Of a DNA stretch of 64,000 bases, positions 22,901-37,900 are shown piece after piece. Source of the stretch: Limnoperna fortunei (lineage: Eukaryota; Mollusca; Bivalvia; Mytilida; Modiolidae); the NCBI GenBank assembly GCA_944474755.1, contig OX104115.1, positions 66,012,605 to 66,076,604 of the forward strand. The letters are read 5' to 3'. Numbering within the stretch: the first letter of the stretch is position 1; every line of letters begins with the position of its first letter. Both the position numbers and the translations under genes were made by a program. The notes beneath the pieces are model-generated. The model saw only the letters and a program-made list of their open reading frames with translations, did no database searches and was not told where the DNA came from.

Positions 22901-25900
22901 ATTAACTGTTTTGTGATTTAGAAAGTTCTTAACCAAATAGCCTATTAGAATAATACCCCAACTTTGAATTAACATTATGCTTCAATAACTTTCGGTTAAT
23001 ATAACACAACCGTACATTATGTTAAATAACCACTTACTGACTGACTCCCTTATTGATTAACGTCTAGCAGGCATACTGTTAGCTTTATTTAGGACAAAAC
23101 AAGTAAACAAGCAATTAAAAATTAAATGGACAAAACAGACAGAAAATTTTGAATGCAACTTTGATTGATTTGATGTTTGCTTTACGTCCAGCGAGCAGTA
23201 TTTCAGCTATATTCAGGACGGGAACAAGTTAACAAACAATAAATCAAAGGAAAAGGGGTAGGATGGAACACAGGGAACAAAGTTTTGACTGCCGCTGGAA
23301 AAGTACGTAGTATTGGATACGGTCGGAGAATTTAGCCTTTTGTAGCAGCTACAATGAGCCTACTATTTATCGAAATCTACAAAAGGGGTCTTTATTATGC
23401 AAGGAGCGTGGCACTCTCCAAACACGTTACACACTATGGTCCGCGGCCAGGCTTTCCGTATTATGACCTGACAACCTCCCAAGAGAGGGTCTCCCCTATC
23501 CGCCAACCGGGGACGCGCTGTGGGACGAGCACTAATGCAACTTTGAAAGCAGAGAACGCTATTTAAACGAGAAAAAATAAGTTTGTTTGTATCAATGGTG
23601 TTTAACGCCACTTTCAGCATATGTTCAGCTATATCGTGACTTCCTGTTTTCATATGGTGAAGAAACCTAAGTACACAGAGAAAAACCCCGACTTTTGGCA
23701 GGAAAACTGGCAACCCTGGTCAATTAGGATTGGAGTCGAGTGCACCCTGCCCGCAGTGAGACTAGAATCTTCAGTATTGACACACCACGTGATCAATGAG
23801 TAATAGTAAACTAACTACCTTAACCACTCGGCCACCCAGGAGCCCCAGAAAATTTAGACTGGTAGAGGCTTAAATATGCCTACTCTTTTTGAAACCTAAA
23901 AAAGGGGCTTTTAATGTGCAACGAGCAAAGCAGATTCTAAACACGTGGCACAAGGCTAACATGGTAATTTTATCGCCTGGTCTTATGGGAAGTCGCTTGC
24001 AGCTCAAAGGGTAGAGCCTTGAAAACACACCCGTATGGTCACAGACCACTTTCTAATGATGAGCCGTACAATGTCAAAATTAAATAAAACAACCGTACAA
24101 TTGCAATTAGAATATTGGTATATAATCTGTATTTGTACCAATGATTTGTGTATAAATTACCTTTTACATCCGTCTTTTGTTTTTTGTTCTTTTTTGATTT
24201 TTTATTTGCCAACAAAGCTGGATCTGCAGACGGCGGTTTATTTGAATTTGAAGATGTGGCTGGCTTGTGACGCTTTGTTATCTACAATAAAACAGTGTAT
24301 TGTAAACAATTTCGCGCATTGCTTATTTGTTCAAATTAAACGCTATTCGTGATATTTTGAGCTTATGCTTGTTTATATTGGTTCCAACCAAACATTTTTT
24401 ACAGTTCAGTTCCAAGATCCCACAAAATGTTTTTGATCAAATTCGAATACAACAGTATACATATTTTTATTCGACTTAAGTGTAGCCATCATTTTTCTCC
24501 TCTTTAAGTGATTGCTCAAAAAATAGATTTTTTAATACCAATATATTTGGTGTTTAACGTCAATCTCAGCAATTTTTCAGCTACGGAATGAGTTTTTATT
24601 GGGGGAAGAAGATGTAATACCCAGAAAACACCCCCAATTCGTTGGGAAATTTAGTAAATCTTGTCAATTAAGATTAGAGTCGAGCACAATATGCCCACAG
24701 TTAGACTCGTGCCGCAACCTCAGTGTTAACAGATCACGTGATCAATAGTGGAGGAACTACCTTAACCACTCTGCCCACAGAGGCCCCGATATAAATATAA
24801 ATATATGTTTATATAATAATTTATTCGTATGGTATTGATCTAATGGTTTGTTGTTTTTTCTATTTATTGATTATAACATCATAGTTATTTGTACGAAATT
24901 AACCGTTAATATAAATCATAGGCATTATTTCCCCATATATATGTTATATTTTTCATTTGCTTTCGATATTCCAAGTTTGTTGTGTTCAGAATCAAAAAAC
25001 CCTATTCAAACATATACCATGGGCAATGAAGTCCAAAAGAAATGTTTTCGTATGTGCTGCAATAATATTATTTGACAACGATATTAAATAACAATACAAA
25101 TTATATAACAAAATTATTTAAATAAACGATGTTATGACTGTGATTCATTAAACAACAACTGAAGGTTGATAATGCTGAGAAATGTTAAATGTTTATAAGG
25201 TTGTGTAAAAAAAGGAGTGTTGACTATCCAGATATTTAGGAAGACACACACATAATGACTGAGAATATTGAACACACTGTGCAGTCGAGACAAAAAAACC
25301 TTACTTCTGAAAGCATGCTTATACCATCAATAAAAGAATTGCTTCTTGAATGTTTGATAGGTTGTGCAGCAGAATCCTTTATCTAAAAGAGCATAATAAA
25401 GCGGTTTATCCCATGCGTAATGGTAACATTATTATGAGTCCCTTCTGGAGACTGTCTCTGACTGATCTGACCAATGAATCCTTCATACAATCAACTATAC
25501 GACTGTGGTACCGTTTAGACCTATCAATAAGTAGTTTGAACTCTATTTTTAAGTTTAAATCTGAATTAAGAACTTGAACCCACATAGAAGAGTTCCAAAG
25601 CATTATGAATATGGTCATCGAAAACTTTTATTCTAACCCAATTTAGATCCAGCATCAAAATTAAGTTATGACCTATACAGGGTAAATATTATATCTGATC
25701 CATCTTGACGCTGTGAATCTGTCCGCGAAGATTTAAATGAATACTTCTTTGAATGTTCAAAATACGCTAATATCAGAAACAGATTATTTGAAAACCTTCA
25801 GTTGCTGCAAATATACTGTCTAATAAATCTAGAACTTCTCATATCTGGTAATTTGCAATTGAAAGAACAGAAAGAACAGGTCTGAGTATATCAAAGGATC

Positions 25901-28900
25901 AGAAAGGTTCCCCATCGTTTGAATCATCACTCACCAGGATTTCAAATCACACTCATCACCACATCCATCACATCTATCTTTCTATTCAATTTCCGTCTTT
26001 TTTTAACATTTTTTCTTTAATAATTGTTATCAAAAGTTTTGTGTTGTCTCCAGCAAACATAATTTTTATTATATTACCATGTACGCTACTCTATCAATAT
26101 TTTGTAGCATACTGTATACTGGAGAAGACTTCATAACTTTGTTTAACTTCTGTCTTACCCTATTCGCATAATTGTGCAAGTAAACTAAACAAATCAAATT
26201 CTTTGTGTTATGTATACAAATGTTCGTAAGCTTTTCTATACCCTTTATTGACAAAAAGTAAATATATGTTTATTTCATAATATTTCCACTATTTACATAA
26301 ATTTCATTTGTCACTCGTTTTTTAACTTAGCTTCAGTTTGATTCTTAACTAACACACAGAAACTATTTGTTGTAAACGTGTAAACGTTGTGCAAGAAATA
26401 CAGCGTTTTTTTTAATCCTAGTTTTGTCAACGATACTATTTGTTTTTATGTTAAATTACCATCAGTACCTTTTTTGCTTCTAATATCAGTTTGCAGCTTC
26501 TTTGTTTATATGTGGTTTTAACACCACTTTCAGTAATTTATTAACTATATCATGGGGAGGGGGACCTAAGTATCCAGTGAAAACCCCAAACTAAGGCAAA
26601 AATAGCAATCCTTGTTAATTAAGTTTTGAGTCAAGAACACATTGCCCGCAATAAGACTCGAACTGACAACCTTAGTGTAGACAGGCCAAGTGATTAATAG
26701 TAGATGACTAATTGCTTTATCTGCTCGGTTACCAAGTTCATTTAATAATTTAACATGTGATTTAAGCATACATATACAAGTAATTATACTTTTCTGGAAA
26801 CCAGTAATGAAATAAGTTAGGAGAAATAACTTCACGTGAGTAAAATAACTGTCTGGGAATTCGCACGTAGACGAAATAACTAGTTTTTTGTTCGACGTGC
26901 CAACGCGCCTCAAATTTTAAAGGGGAAATAACTAGTTATTTGTTTGACTTTTAATAGAGCACCAAATTTACAAGGCTTACTCAATTATGACTACACAGTC
27001 CAATTGTTCTTGTTTTTGTTTTTAGTTCAGTATAATAATACAGTTGATTGACTTCAGGTAATATCCAAATTGTTCAATCTCGAAAGATTTTTTTCCTCGA
27101 TCTTGCGGACCTTGGATAAATAACTCTTTTATGATTTAATAATTATGGATATTATCTTCATTAACTGTTTCCAAATTTAAATTATCTAGTTGACTATAAA
27201 AGAAACTAATTCCTGTTAAGAAATAATAACAACAAACATAAATTATCAGTACATCATAATTTGTACAAATAAACCTACCTCGGGCAAGGTAAATGTGTTA
27301 CTTCTTAAAGCTTTTAACCGTCTTTGTGAGCTCAAGTTTCCAAACATCGCTGTACAAATAGTCATACATAAAGATGATATCAATTATTAACAATAATTGA
27401 TTTAAAAAATAGTGATAATGATACTGACATTTTTCTTAAAAAATACTGTTAAATCTTTAAAATTTATTTCTATAAATACATTATCATCAAATATTATATA
27501 CTAAGGCGAATGACGTTACAATACCTGTATCAAATTGGATAATCTTATCATTTATGACATTAACTGTGATTTTATTTTATTTTATCCCACACGGATTGTC
27601 CAGTTGTTACTTAATTATAATAACCATTTCTATAGATATTCATGGCAACTGCCTAATTGTATTAGAATGCATACTTCTATGTAAAATTAAAATTTCGGAT
27701 AAAAAAGGTGGTAATATTTTTATATTTTCTTATATTTCGAATTGTGTTCACTAATAGTAGACAAACAATGCTGACTAAAGTAAAAGTGTCAATTTTGTAT
27801 TTTAATGTCTTGAAAATTTGCTTGGAAAAACATCAAAGCCGCCGTTCTAACTTAACGGCGTTCTAACGCCTAATCTTACTGTGAAACTGTTTACAATACT
27901 GTTGTTTTTATAGCCCTTCGCTTTATTTTATCAGTTTTGTTTTTGTTTTTGAGTATTCTTAAAAAATGTGTGTTTCCGTTTGTTTGTTTAAATGAGATTT
28001 CAATCTAGCGATCAACAGTACATGACTAACTGGGTCCAAGACCTTATTTACAGTCAATATCGCATCATCTTATCACATCTACATACCATCAGCATGACTA
28101 GATGATCGGACGCATCCTAAGTCTTCAGTACTACCTCTCATTAATTTATTTTCCTGTTCTGTGTTGATGACTTTCTGCATACGAACTACTTTAACCTTTC
28201 CCTAAAAAATCATAAAACTTAAACTACGTAATTAACATAAGACGCTAAACAATTCTCAAACAGTGTTCAAGATGCAAAGCAAGGTAAAACAAAACGTTGC
28301 ATCTACACCGATTTACTCTGTTCATATGAGTAATAGAAAAGGACACAATATACCGCCTCTCACTTTTGCAGAAATCAAAATGAAATTTACAATAAACGGT
28401 ATAAGAATACCAGGAATATTATTATTTTTTGTAACAAAATACTAAAACGCTTTTATAAGATTTCATGACACTCTATTAAACATTATTTAATGTAGTTGTT
28501 AAAAATACTAGTATTGTTCACATAACTGTAACTACTGCTTCTTAAATGACAATATTAATTGACTTACTGACTTAACAATATATATCCACGGTGTTCTATT
28601 CGAATCATGGCATATTATTACATTTTGACTGAAAAGAAAATTCAGAACATATGATGCCTTTTCTTTTTATATCTATAAAAATGCTAATTTCTATTGAATT
28701 ATTATATACTTCCAAATTAAATTAAAGACTTCTGTTTATGTTTTCAATTTGGTTGTAATGGATTCTTGAATGTAATATACCCTGACTAGAAGGTACCACA
28801 CGTAATTAAAAATATGAAATTGGTTAACCAGTTTGTGGCGTAAAACACATACTGAATGGACGAGAAGAAATTTTAAATTGGTACAAAACCAACGTTTAGA

Positions 28901-31900
28901 GATCTCTGCACGTAAAAGATCATAAGCAACAAGATAAGTAATTGGCAAGATTGACACTTTATATTCAAGAGAAATTGTACGGCCCCAATTGTCTTTACAT
29001 CCTATATACGGTTGGTGTATCAGTATTTCTAAACCAAAATTGTATTTTGTTCAAACTTTTTAACATTAATGTAGCTGGAATCGTTCAATTATTACACATA
29101 TAAACAAACTGAGCTCCGCTTTCCGACACCAGAGTCAATCTTTTGCCATAGGAAACACCAAATAAAATTTTAATCAAAATGTAAAATATCAGGTCACAAT
29201 GGTACTATATGACAAGTTTAGTTAATTACATGAATAGTGTTAGAAGAGTTGCGTAAAAGAGATGGGTACGCTCTACTGTAACGGAAGGATCGTACACCCC
29301 ATCACTATATCCCTACTATTCAAGGGGAGACTATACATAACTATAACAATTCAGGCGATGTTCTTTTGCTTTTGACTTATTAATGATTTCTTTTTGACAA
29401 AAATAAGACCCCGTTTTTTATTTAATTCTTTTGTCGTGCTTATCACTTTCGAAGCTTCAAATTGGGCGAAATCAAAAAAGACTCATAAGATTAAATTAAA
29501 ATGATTAAACAATTTATTCTACACAACAGCTATATCTAATAATTACCCATAGTAACGTAAATCTATTGCATCGTGGTTATGAATAAACACCTCTACAGGG
29601 AATTCCATAAAAAGTTCCAATGATCTATAAAACCATACACATGCTTTTAATAATACTAATTTTCTATTTTTATTTCTGTTCTTCATATATTGGCTGAGCG
29701 GTTAAGTTAGTCTAGTCTTCTATTGATCACGTAAGTCTGTTAACACTGAGGCAGCCGGTTCACGTTTTACTACAGGCACGGTGCGCTTGACTCCAATCTT
29801 AATTGACAAGTATTGTCATTTTTCTTACCAAAAGTCGGGGGCTTTCTCCGGGGACTCAGAGTTTTTACCCAATAAAAACTGGTTAAATGATATAGATAAA
29901 AATTGCTCAGAATCATATTAAATTTAGAAGATATATTTATATTTAAAATGTACAATAATTGCAGCAAAACGATAAAACCTATTGCAGTAAGAAAAGTAAA
30001 CAGGACAATTCAATTCATATTTATTCTTTCCAAATTTTGATTGTGCAGTTTATTTTAATACCTATTATATTCGCTCTATTTTTCTGCGTTCAATTAAATA
30101 GTTCGTTTGGCTATTCATGACTGGATAAAATACCACATATAACATTTAATTCGATAAAAAAAACTACCTTAATACATACTCAAATAATTAAACGATGGCT
30201 AAAACATTCAGTAGGTATATTCAATTGATTCTGTCAAGACTATAACTAGTCTAATTAATAAGAAGTTAAATTACCTTAAAAAATCAATGGGTGGGCCTTG
30301 TGTCCTATTTCGTAACCGCAAGAAATCCTGAAAATAAATCAATGCTCATGTATAATAAGAAATCAAATGGCCAAAAATAATTACCGTATGATATAACATG
30401 ATGACACGACTATATTCTTGTAATCAATGCCGAGGAAGTTGGTAAATGTTGCATAAAATTAGACGTCTGGTAGTTTTGTGACACATATACATTGATGTTT
30501 GAACATATAGTTTATTTGCTATCATGTGTCATACTGATTGAAATAAACTGACCACACATATCATATAAGTTTGACATTAACGTGTAGCTATAGATCTTGA
30601 AATGCAGGAAGCATATAATCACAAACATATATGTAATATGATCGCAAGTCCCTTAACGTTGTAGTATATTTTTTAACTTACATCTCTATTTATTATGAGA
30701 ACTTCCACCTGTCCTCTAGACACTAAATGATGATCACGTGGCGAGTTACATTCCAATTCGTCAACCTGAACATGAGAAATTAAAAGTGTTAGTATCGCAC
30801 AGATGGTAGCATTACGCTCCTCTCTCCAACGGTCATTGGCATTCCACGATAAACCGAAAAATACCCACCTACATATTTACGGAACAACATTATATTTTTT
30901 CTCTATCAAATTTACATTTTAATTAAACACTAAGTTTCAACATTTTCCTCAAACGGCAAGTAACAAGTTTAAGTATGCATTAAAGTAGTCAAAAATACGG
31001 AAAAAAGGGCGACAACAAGTAGGTACGCTTACACTTACGCTCTGTATTGTAAGCGTAAATATATGATAAATTAGCTAATTAAATTCATATACAAAAATAA
31101 ATGTGCGTTTTGCAATAAATGGTACATTTTTGAACAACGATGAAAGCTTAAGTTGATGAAAGACAAGTTTAAAGTCTGAATTCAATCTATGAACAACAAA
31201 TACTTTTGAAACAACCCCTAACGAGCTTGGCTTTTAATTTGGTTTTATGGTGATATAACCTATTAAAATTTATTTAATGTATTATTAAAAGATAATTAAA
31301 CTAAAAAATAAAAGTATGCAAAACACATTATTGTTTACAAATCTCGAAACTGCGCAAAAAACGTTACAAAAACATGCGTTTTGTGCATTTTAAATGTACA
31401 ATTGTGGGGTATGCTCGTATAAACAATACATAATGCGACAAATGAATTCCGAGTTTAAAATAGTGTTCATGCAACAACATGAAACTGAAATCAAAATGGA
31501 AATAATCACCAAATTTAATACAAACGTGTAAAATACCGACGAGTCTTGTGGTATACTTACATACGTTTTAACAAGTTGTATAGATGTAAACTATATAGAA
31601 TCAAGCAAGTCTGATTATAATGAATAATTACTACTTAAACAGCATCACCTAACCTTAAAGAGTGATCTAAAATGGATATTCTTTCACAAGCCTTATCTAA
31701 ATCACACGGCTTTCGTAGACATAGGAGTAGGAGCCTGATAGCGAGCAAGGTGTACTAGACTACAATCTAATTGAAAGATTTTCTGTTTATCTGTATAAAG
31801 CTGGAAATCATCAAAGGGTCCCCTTTCACAAATAAAAACTAGACCGCGGTATATAGCTTAAAATTATTATACGAAATTAAAAAAACCCATTTAAACAGCA

Positions 31901-34900
31901 CAATTTCTTTCATAAACAAATCTAAATGTTTGGAGATACAACTATCCGCAATCAATAAACAAATAATCAAACTACATGAAGTAAATGAGAACTGAAGTTA
32001 GTTATATCATCTTAGCTTACTAATAATATTAAAACCTTTAAAAAAATCTCCAAAATTTCGGAAATATTTAGTTTTGGTGCAATCGGGAATATGACAAAAT
32101 ATCGTTTTATACGTATAACTTCATTCGTGCAGTCCAGCACTTTTATTACATGAAATGCTTAAATAATTCACCAATTTGTTCCAAAGATACAATAACAACT
32201 TAATTATCTTAGACCATTAGATTAAATATGCAGTAGTTACATGCCTTACGCCCAAACGTAATCAATAACCAATAATGTTATTAATGACTTTGTAAATACA
32301 TACATCTGTGGTAGTTCCTTTCTCAATAAAGCCTTCATTTCTGGATATAATACCGGAAGACAAGCGATACTCTTTCACTTTCTGTACTGTTAACAAATAA
32401 AAGTACCAATTATGCACCAACTTTATCGTAGTTTTATGCTTTATAACGAACAAATTGCTAAAGAGAAAAACTGCAAAACATCATAAAACGCGTTTAATGG
32501 TCATTTGGTATGATAAAAGTCATAAATGTTTTTATTTTTAAAGCCATAAAAAATGTGACCATAAATGATGTTAAAAAATATGACTAAATGTGTCAAGATG
32601 TTAGCTGGTAATGTTTATGACGTTTTTGTTAGCTTTTCAAACAGCACGGTTTTTTATTTTTAAAACAATATTTTCTCCCATGGACCGCAATTTTTGTCAG
32701 TATCCCATTACAATGCAATCACTAACAAACAATTATGAAATACAAAATACTATTTTAATGGCTTGTAAAATATAGAAAAAACATTGATAGAAAACCTACA
32801 AAAAATGAAGTAACCTGTTGTTCGCCAATTTAGAAACGCTTACATTAAACATAAGCACTGTCTTATAAGAATTTGTTCTTTTATTCTTCCTGCATTAATC
32901 GCGTTGCAAACTATACGAACCACAAAACCTAGATAATTTGATAATGACCATCTACTATACTTAAAAATTACTGTATGGTTGAAATTTTGACAAAAAATTA
33001 TGATTAAAATTGCATCATTTTGGACATAATGTTAGATGTTCGCCATTAAAGACCTAATTCATTGATCAGTTCTGCAGACAAACATTAAGAGTAAAACTTT
33101 TTATTATTATGCTCAACATTTATTCTTTAAATAAAAACTTGTTCTTATTTCATTTCACATTTGGGGAAATCTTTTCAAGTTTTGTTCAATGCATAATTTT
33201 TCATGACATGAATTGAACAAAACCCATTGTATACATTTCGCTTAAATTATGTATTACCACATGTAAAATGTATAGAAGCTCAGTAGCACAAAATTAAATT
33301 AAATTTTTAAATTGAACAAAATATAATTTCTCAGTAGGAGTATCCGTCAATAAAAGTCAAATGCAATTTAAATAATGTCGAAAACATTGTGTGCATACAA
33401 TTCAGAAAATATTCACAATATGCAACTGTTGAGTGTTTAGAGTAGATTTAGCTTTAAACAAAGCTGGTATAAAAGGAAACGCCAATATAATGATTGAAAA
33501 GATTTTCTTATCAATTATTTCTGCTCATAATATGTTCATTTGGAAATAAAATTTGATCACGTTTAGGGGTAATTGTTTGATTTAGAAAGTAATTTATGTA
33601 ATATTTATAAAGGTTCATCAAATACTTTTTACTAACAAACATTGTTCCGATAACAAAAATTAAGAAATGGAAATTTGCTTGTGAAATATGAAGAACTCTT
33701 GCACAACGCAACACCAAAGATCGAGGCAAATTCTGTAGCAAACGTTTTTTTTAAATTTTTTTTTCAAATACTCCAAAGAGATCGAGATTTTTGTCAGAAC
33801 ATAGAGATGAATGGAAAATGACAATACCCAATTTGGCAAGTCAAATACTGTTGGTTGTTTCTCCTGCCAACTTTGAAATTCATTAGAAGTAAAGATTTAT
33901 AACTAAATTAAGGTGTGAAATAATGGTTTTAATATAGAATAGAGTAGCAATATATGTGTATCTGGCAGTAAAGAAGAAAGATATGTCAACCTGTTTCGTT
34001 GAATTATGAAAGTACTAACCTTTTCCTGTTAATATATAGTAAAATCTTTCAGGATCTCGTCCTTGGTAAGATAGTATTCGATTGGCATCGTACCTGTTAA
34101 ATAAAGAAATGGTATTGCTGTGTTGGCAACAAATATATATACAGTTAAAAAGGCTAAATCTGTAATCCTTTATTCTCTCTAAATATATACATCTCACCAT
34201 AAGTTAAGCAACACCATATTATTTTCCAGGGATTCATTTACGATTTTATATATTTTAATATTTTTAAGAAATAACAATTTATTGAAAATTAACGACAAAT
34301 GAAACATACAAACAACACGTTTACAGTGGATTAACTTATTGTTTGATGAAAAAATGTTCAAAGCAAAGATATCAAAAACAGTGCAAATATAACTTTCATA
34401 AGTAAAAAAATAAGTTTGATTGCAAACTTTCATGAACTTAAAGTAAACACATCATCACAGGTCAACGTTCAGGAAAGAAAAGTCACTTTGAAATGTGTTA
34501 AACCATCACGCTTCCGGTACAGTTAATTAACTCTCTTCCTCATGCTGTTGGCTAAACGACGAAGTGTAGCATGTGGTAAATTCTGCCATTCATTTTGAAT
34601 GGCAAAACGTAGTTCCTGGACATTTTGACATGCAGGTGCTATGTTATTGATTTTACGGCCAATGATATCCCACAAATGTTCATATCGGGTGACATGAATG
34701 GCCATGGAAGATGCTCAATAGTATCCCTTTCGATAACATCACGTTCAATTGCAGCTCGGTGAGATCTTGCGTTGTCATCCATAAAGATGGGTCTGTTACC
34801 AAGTGCATGATTGTCAAAAAATAATAGCGTTAATGACGTCATTTCGATATTTCTGCACTGTAATTGTCTCATCAACCACATACAGATTCAGTTTACAGTC

Positions 34901-37900
34901 ATATGAAAAGCCTCCCCACACTGTAACACCACCGCCAAACGCTTTAGTGCCTAGGATGTTGTTCTGGTTGTAAGCAGTGCCTCGTTGTCTCCAAACGCCC
35001 ATGCACCCATTAATATGACGAAGAAGTAATCTGCTTTCGTCGGTCCAGTGTACTCGTCGCCAGCTTCAAATATTCCAATGGCGGTGATATCAAGCCCACT
35101 CTAAACGTGCTTGGCGATGTCTCTGTCAACAGTGGACGTTTCAATGGACGACGAGCTTTCAGCCTTGCATTGTTTAGGCGCCTGTTAACTGTTCGAACGG
35201 CGTCTCTGGTTGCAATATTCCAATCGTAACGAAGATATCTTGCAGTAGCAAACGGTTGGCGTTTGGCTACACGAACGAGTGCTCTATCCTCCCTTTCAGA
35301 TATTCTTGGTGGTCGACCTGACCTATGACGTTCCTGGATAGTTCCATCATCTCGATGAGATTTCAGTAGCCGGGATACAATACTAAAGTGAATGCCAAAG
35401 TGTTGAGCTATCTGACGCAATCTCTGTCCACTATTACGCATTCCAATGACCTGCCAATTCTCAGCTTCACTTAATTTCCATCTAGGTATTGTAAAAATGT
35501 ACAGATGAAGTCGAAAAAGACCAGGAGATGAACACTAAATCATTGAGGAAAACAAGGCTTTCAGGCGTGCTCGACTATCGTATGACAAACTGGTTTTGCT
35601 ATTTAAAGATTTACATGAGGAGTTAATTAAAGTGGCTTTCTCGTGCTCAAACGATGGCTTTAGTACATAAATAACACAAAGTTAATGTTCATTAAGATTT
35701 TTGAAATAATAAAAAAAAATTGTAGGTGTTGCTTAACTTATGGCGAGTATATATACAGTTAAAAAGGGCTAAATCTTTAATCCTTTCTTCTCTCCAAGTT
35801 TATCATTATCTAAAAATGTTAAGGTGTTTTATTAAACAAGTAGTAATTACGAATAATAAATTATATAAATATATATATACTTGTTTATAGGCGAATGTTA
35901 ATTTAATTTTTTACTTAATAACAATAGCAATAAAATGTACTTTGTATCAATAAAGCAGAGGTAAACGTAACACAAACATCACAATAAACACATAAGATGG
36001 ATGGTAATTTCTTGTTATTAATTATTGGCTAAATACATTCACATGATACATTTTATTGGGGTTGTATCGGTTAGGACGATTATAAAAGATTAGTCACTTC
36101 AGCATCCTTTACCTTTCATATGCAACAACTTGTGCTAGTTCTTTTTCAACTTCTACGGGAAATAAATTTGTGAATGCTTTTGTTGCTCGTAAAACCCATG
36201 TCGCCTGAAACATTAAAATATTAGTTTTGCGTATTTTTTAGACTTCGCAAACAGCAGATGCCTCTAAAGATAAATATTAGAAAAAATATATATATGATTT
36301 AAGTTCGCATAGTTAAGAATATTTTGATTATGCTAAGTATATATTCTGTCATAAAATGAAAAATGTATTTGTACGAGAATTAAAAACCTGTAAGAATTGC
36401 GGGGTCTGTCGAGAATTTTTTATCTGTTTCACAGCGACTATAAATAAGTTTTCTGACAATGTATGAATGTTGTTTTTATCCTGTAACCCTAAAATATTTG
36501 TTATGCGAATGAAAAGCATAAGCTGATTTCTCACAAACCTTGCGGCGCTTATTCTATCAATAGCATGACAAACACAACATTTCATAAACCAGAATAGAAT
36601 ACTAAATAATGTAAATTACGTAACAAATCAGCACACGGGTACCTGGAGGCTTTATGCGGCATTGTCGAATAAAGCAAAAATGTATTCGACTACTTTTATT
36701 ATACAACAAATGTTATTATTGCTCGATACAATTTATATTTGGAATATAAATTTGTATTGTCATCGAGCTATGTATTGTTTAATTTACCGCCCATACATTT
36801 TCGATAATGGTTTAATTTCTTATTTACATAATACAAATGTCTTCACATAGTTTTTTTGTTACAAAAGTTCGGCAGCATCAAAATTATTTTGTCTTTCAAT
36901 TGTTTTAAGTTGAGCACCACTGATGAGTCTTGATTCGACAAAATCCGTGTCTGGCTTAGTAAATATTATATCCTTAATATTAATTTTATACAAAAAGCAA
37001 ATATAACAAATGATAATGGGTTGATTACAAAAAATAAAACATTAAAACGCATGGTCTTTTTACATAATGAATTACTTACGCGCTTAATATCCTTTTCAGT
37101 TCGGAACTGGGGTGCTGTCGACAGTGCAAGCTGCATATCAAACCCAATCTATAAACAGTTTAAACAGTAAAATATTATTATGTTTTATATTTTTGACGAA
37201 GTAATATTATTAGTGAAATAGTGTGCTAGTGACTTGATACGGTAAAGAGCTCAAACCCCATATGAAATTGCTTACACCGTGTACACCAAATTAGGTTATT
37301 TACAAAATATTCTACAGACCATCTTTATATACAAATTTGCTTTTAAATGTACAATTTACATGTATCATTTACCAATATATTTTCTTTATTTGTAACAACA
37401 ATGGACTTCAAATATGAGTCTCTCGGCAACCGTGTATGGATTATACACAGTTACCGCGTGACATCGCTTACCCAATGAACAATCTTGATTTATGTAGGAG
37501 GTAGTATATATAACAAACAGTAGAACACAAACGATATGTATCCGTATAAGAATACACAACTTATTTCAAAACGTTGCTTAACACTTCAAATGAGCAAACA
37601 AAATTGCCCCTGTTATTACTCACACAAGACCTAACACTGACATCTGTATCATCTTGGTCTATTGATTTCTTCATACGCTTCAAAGTTGCTGCCGTGTTAG
37701 GTTTTTCTTCCTTAAAGTATCTAATAAACAAAAAATACAGACGTACTTTGACACCACAGAACATCCTTTAAAATGAACTATTCAACATTATTCAATATAT
37801 TGGTGAAGACTATAGAGGGGTGATACAAACCCCTGTTGTAGCGTTTGGAAAATTTGAAGTCAAATAACAACTTTCCGTACCTTTTTATACCTTTATGTTG

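Noticed and set aside
28736..28957. 73-codon minus-strand frame in intron 11 with Trp- and Arg-containing sequence
   Set aside because: It looks somewhat protein-like, but it has no splice sites that fit the gene, no family that I recognise, and the needed CNB residues are supplied by exons 11 and 12 on either side.
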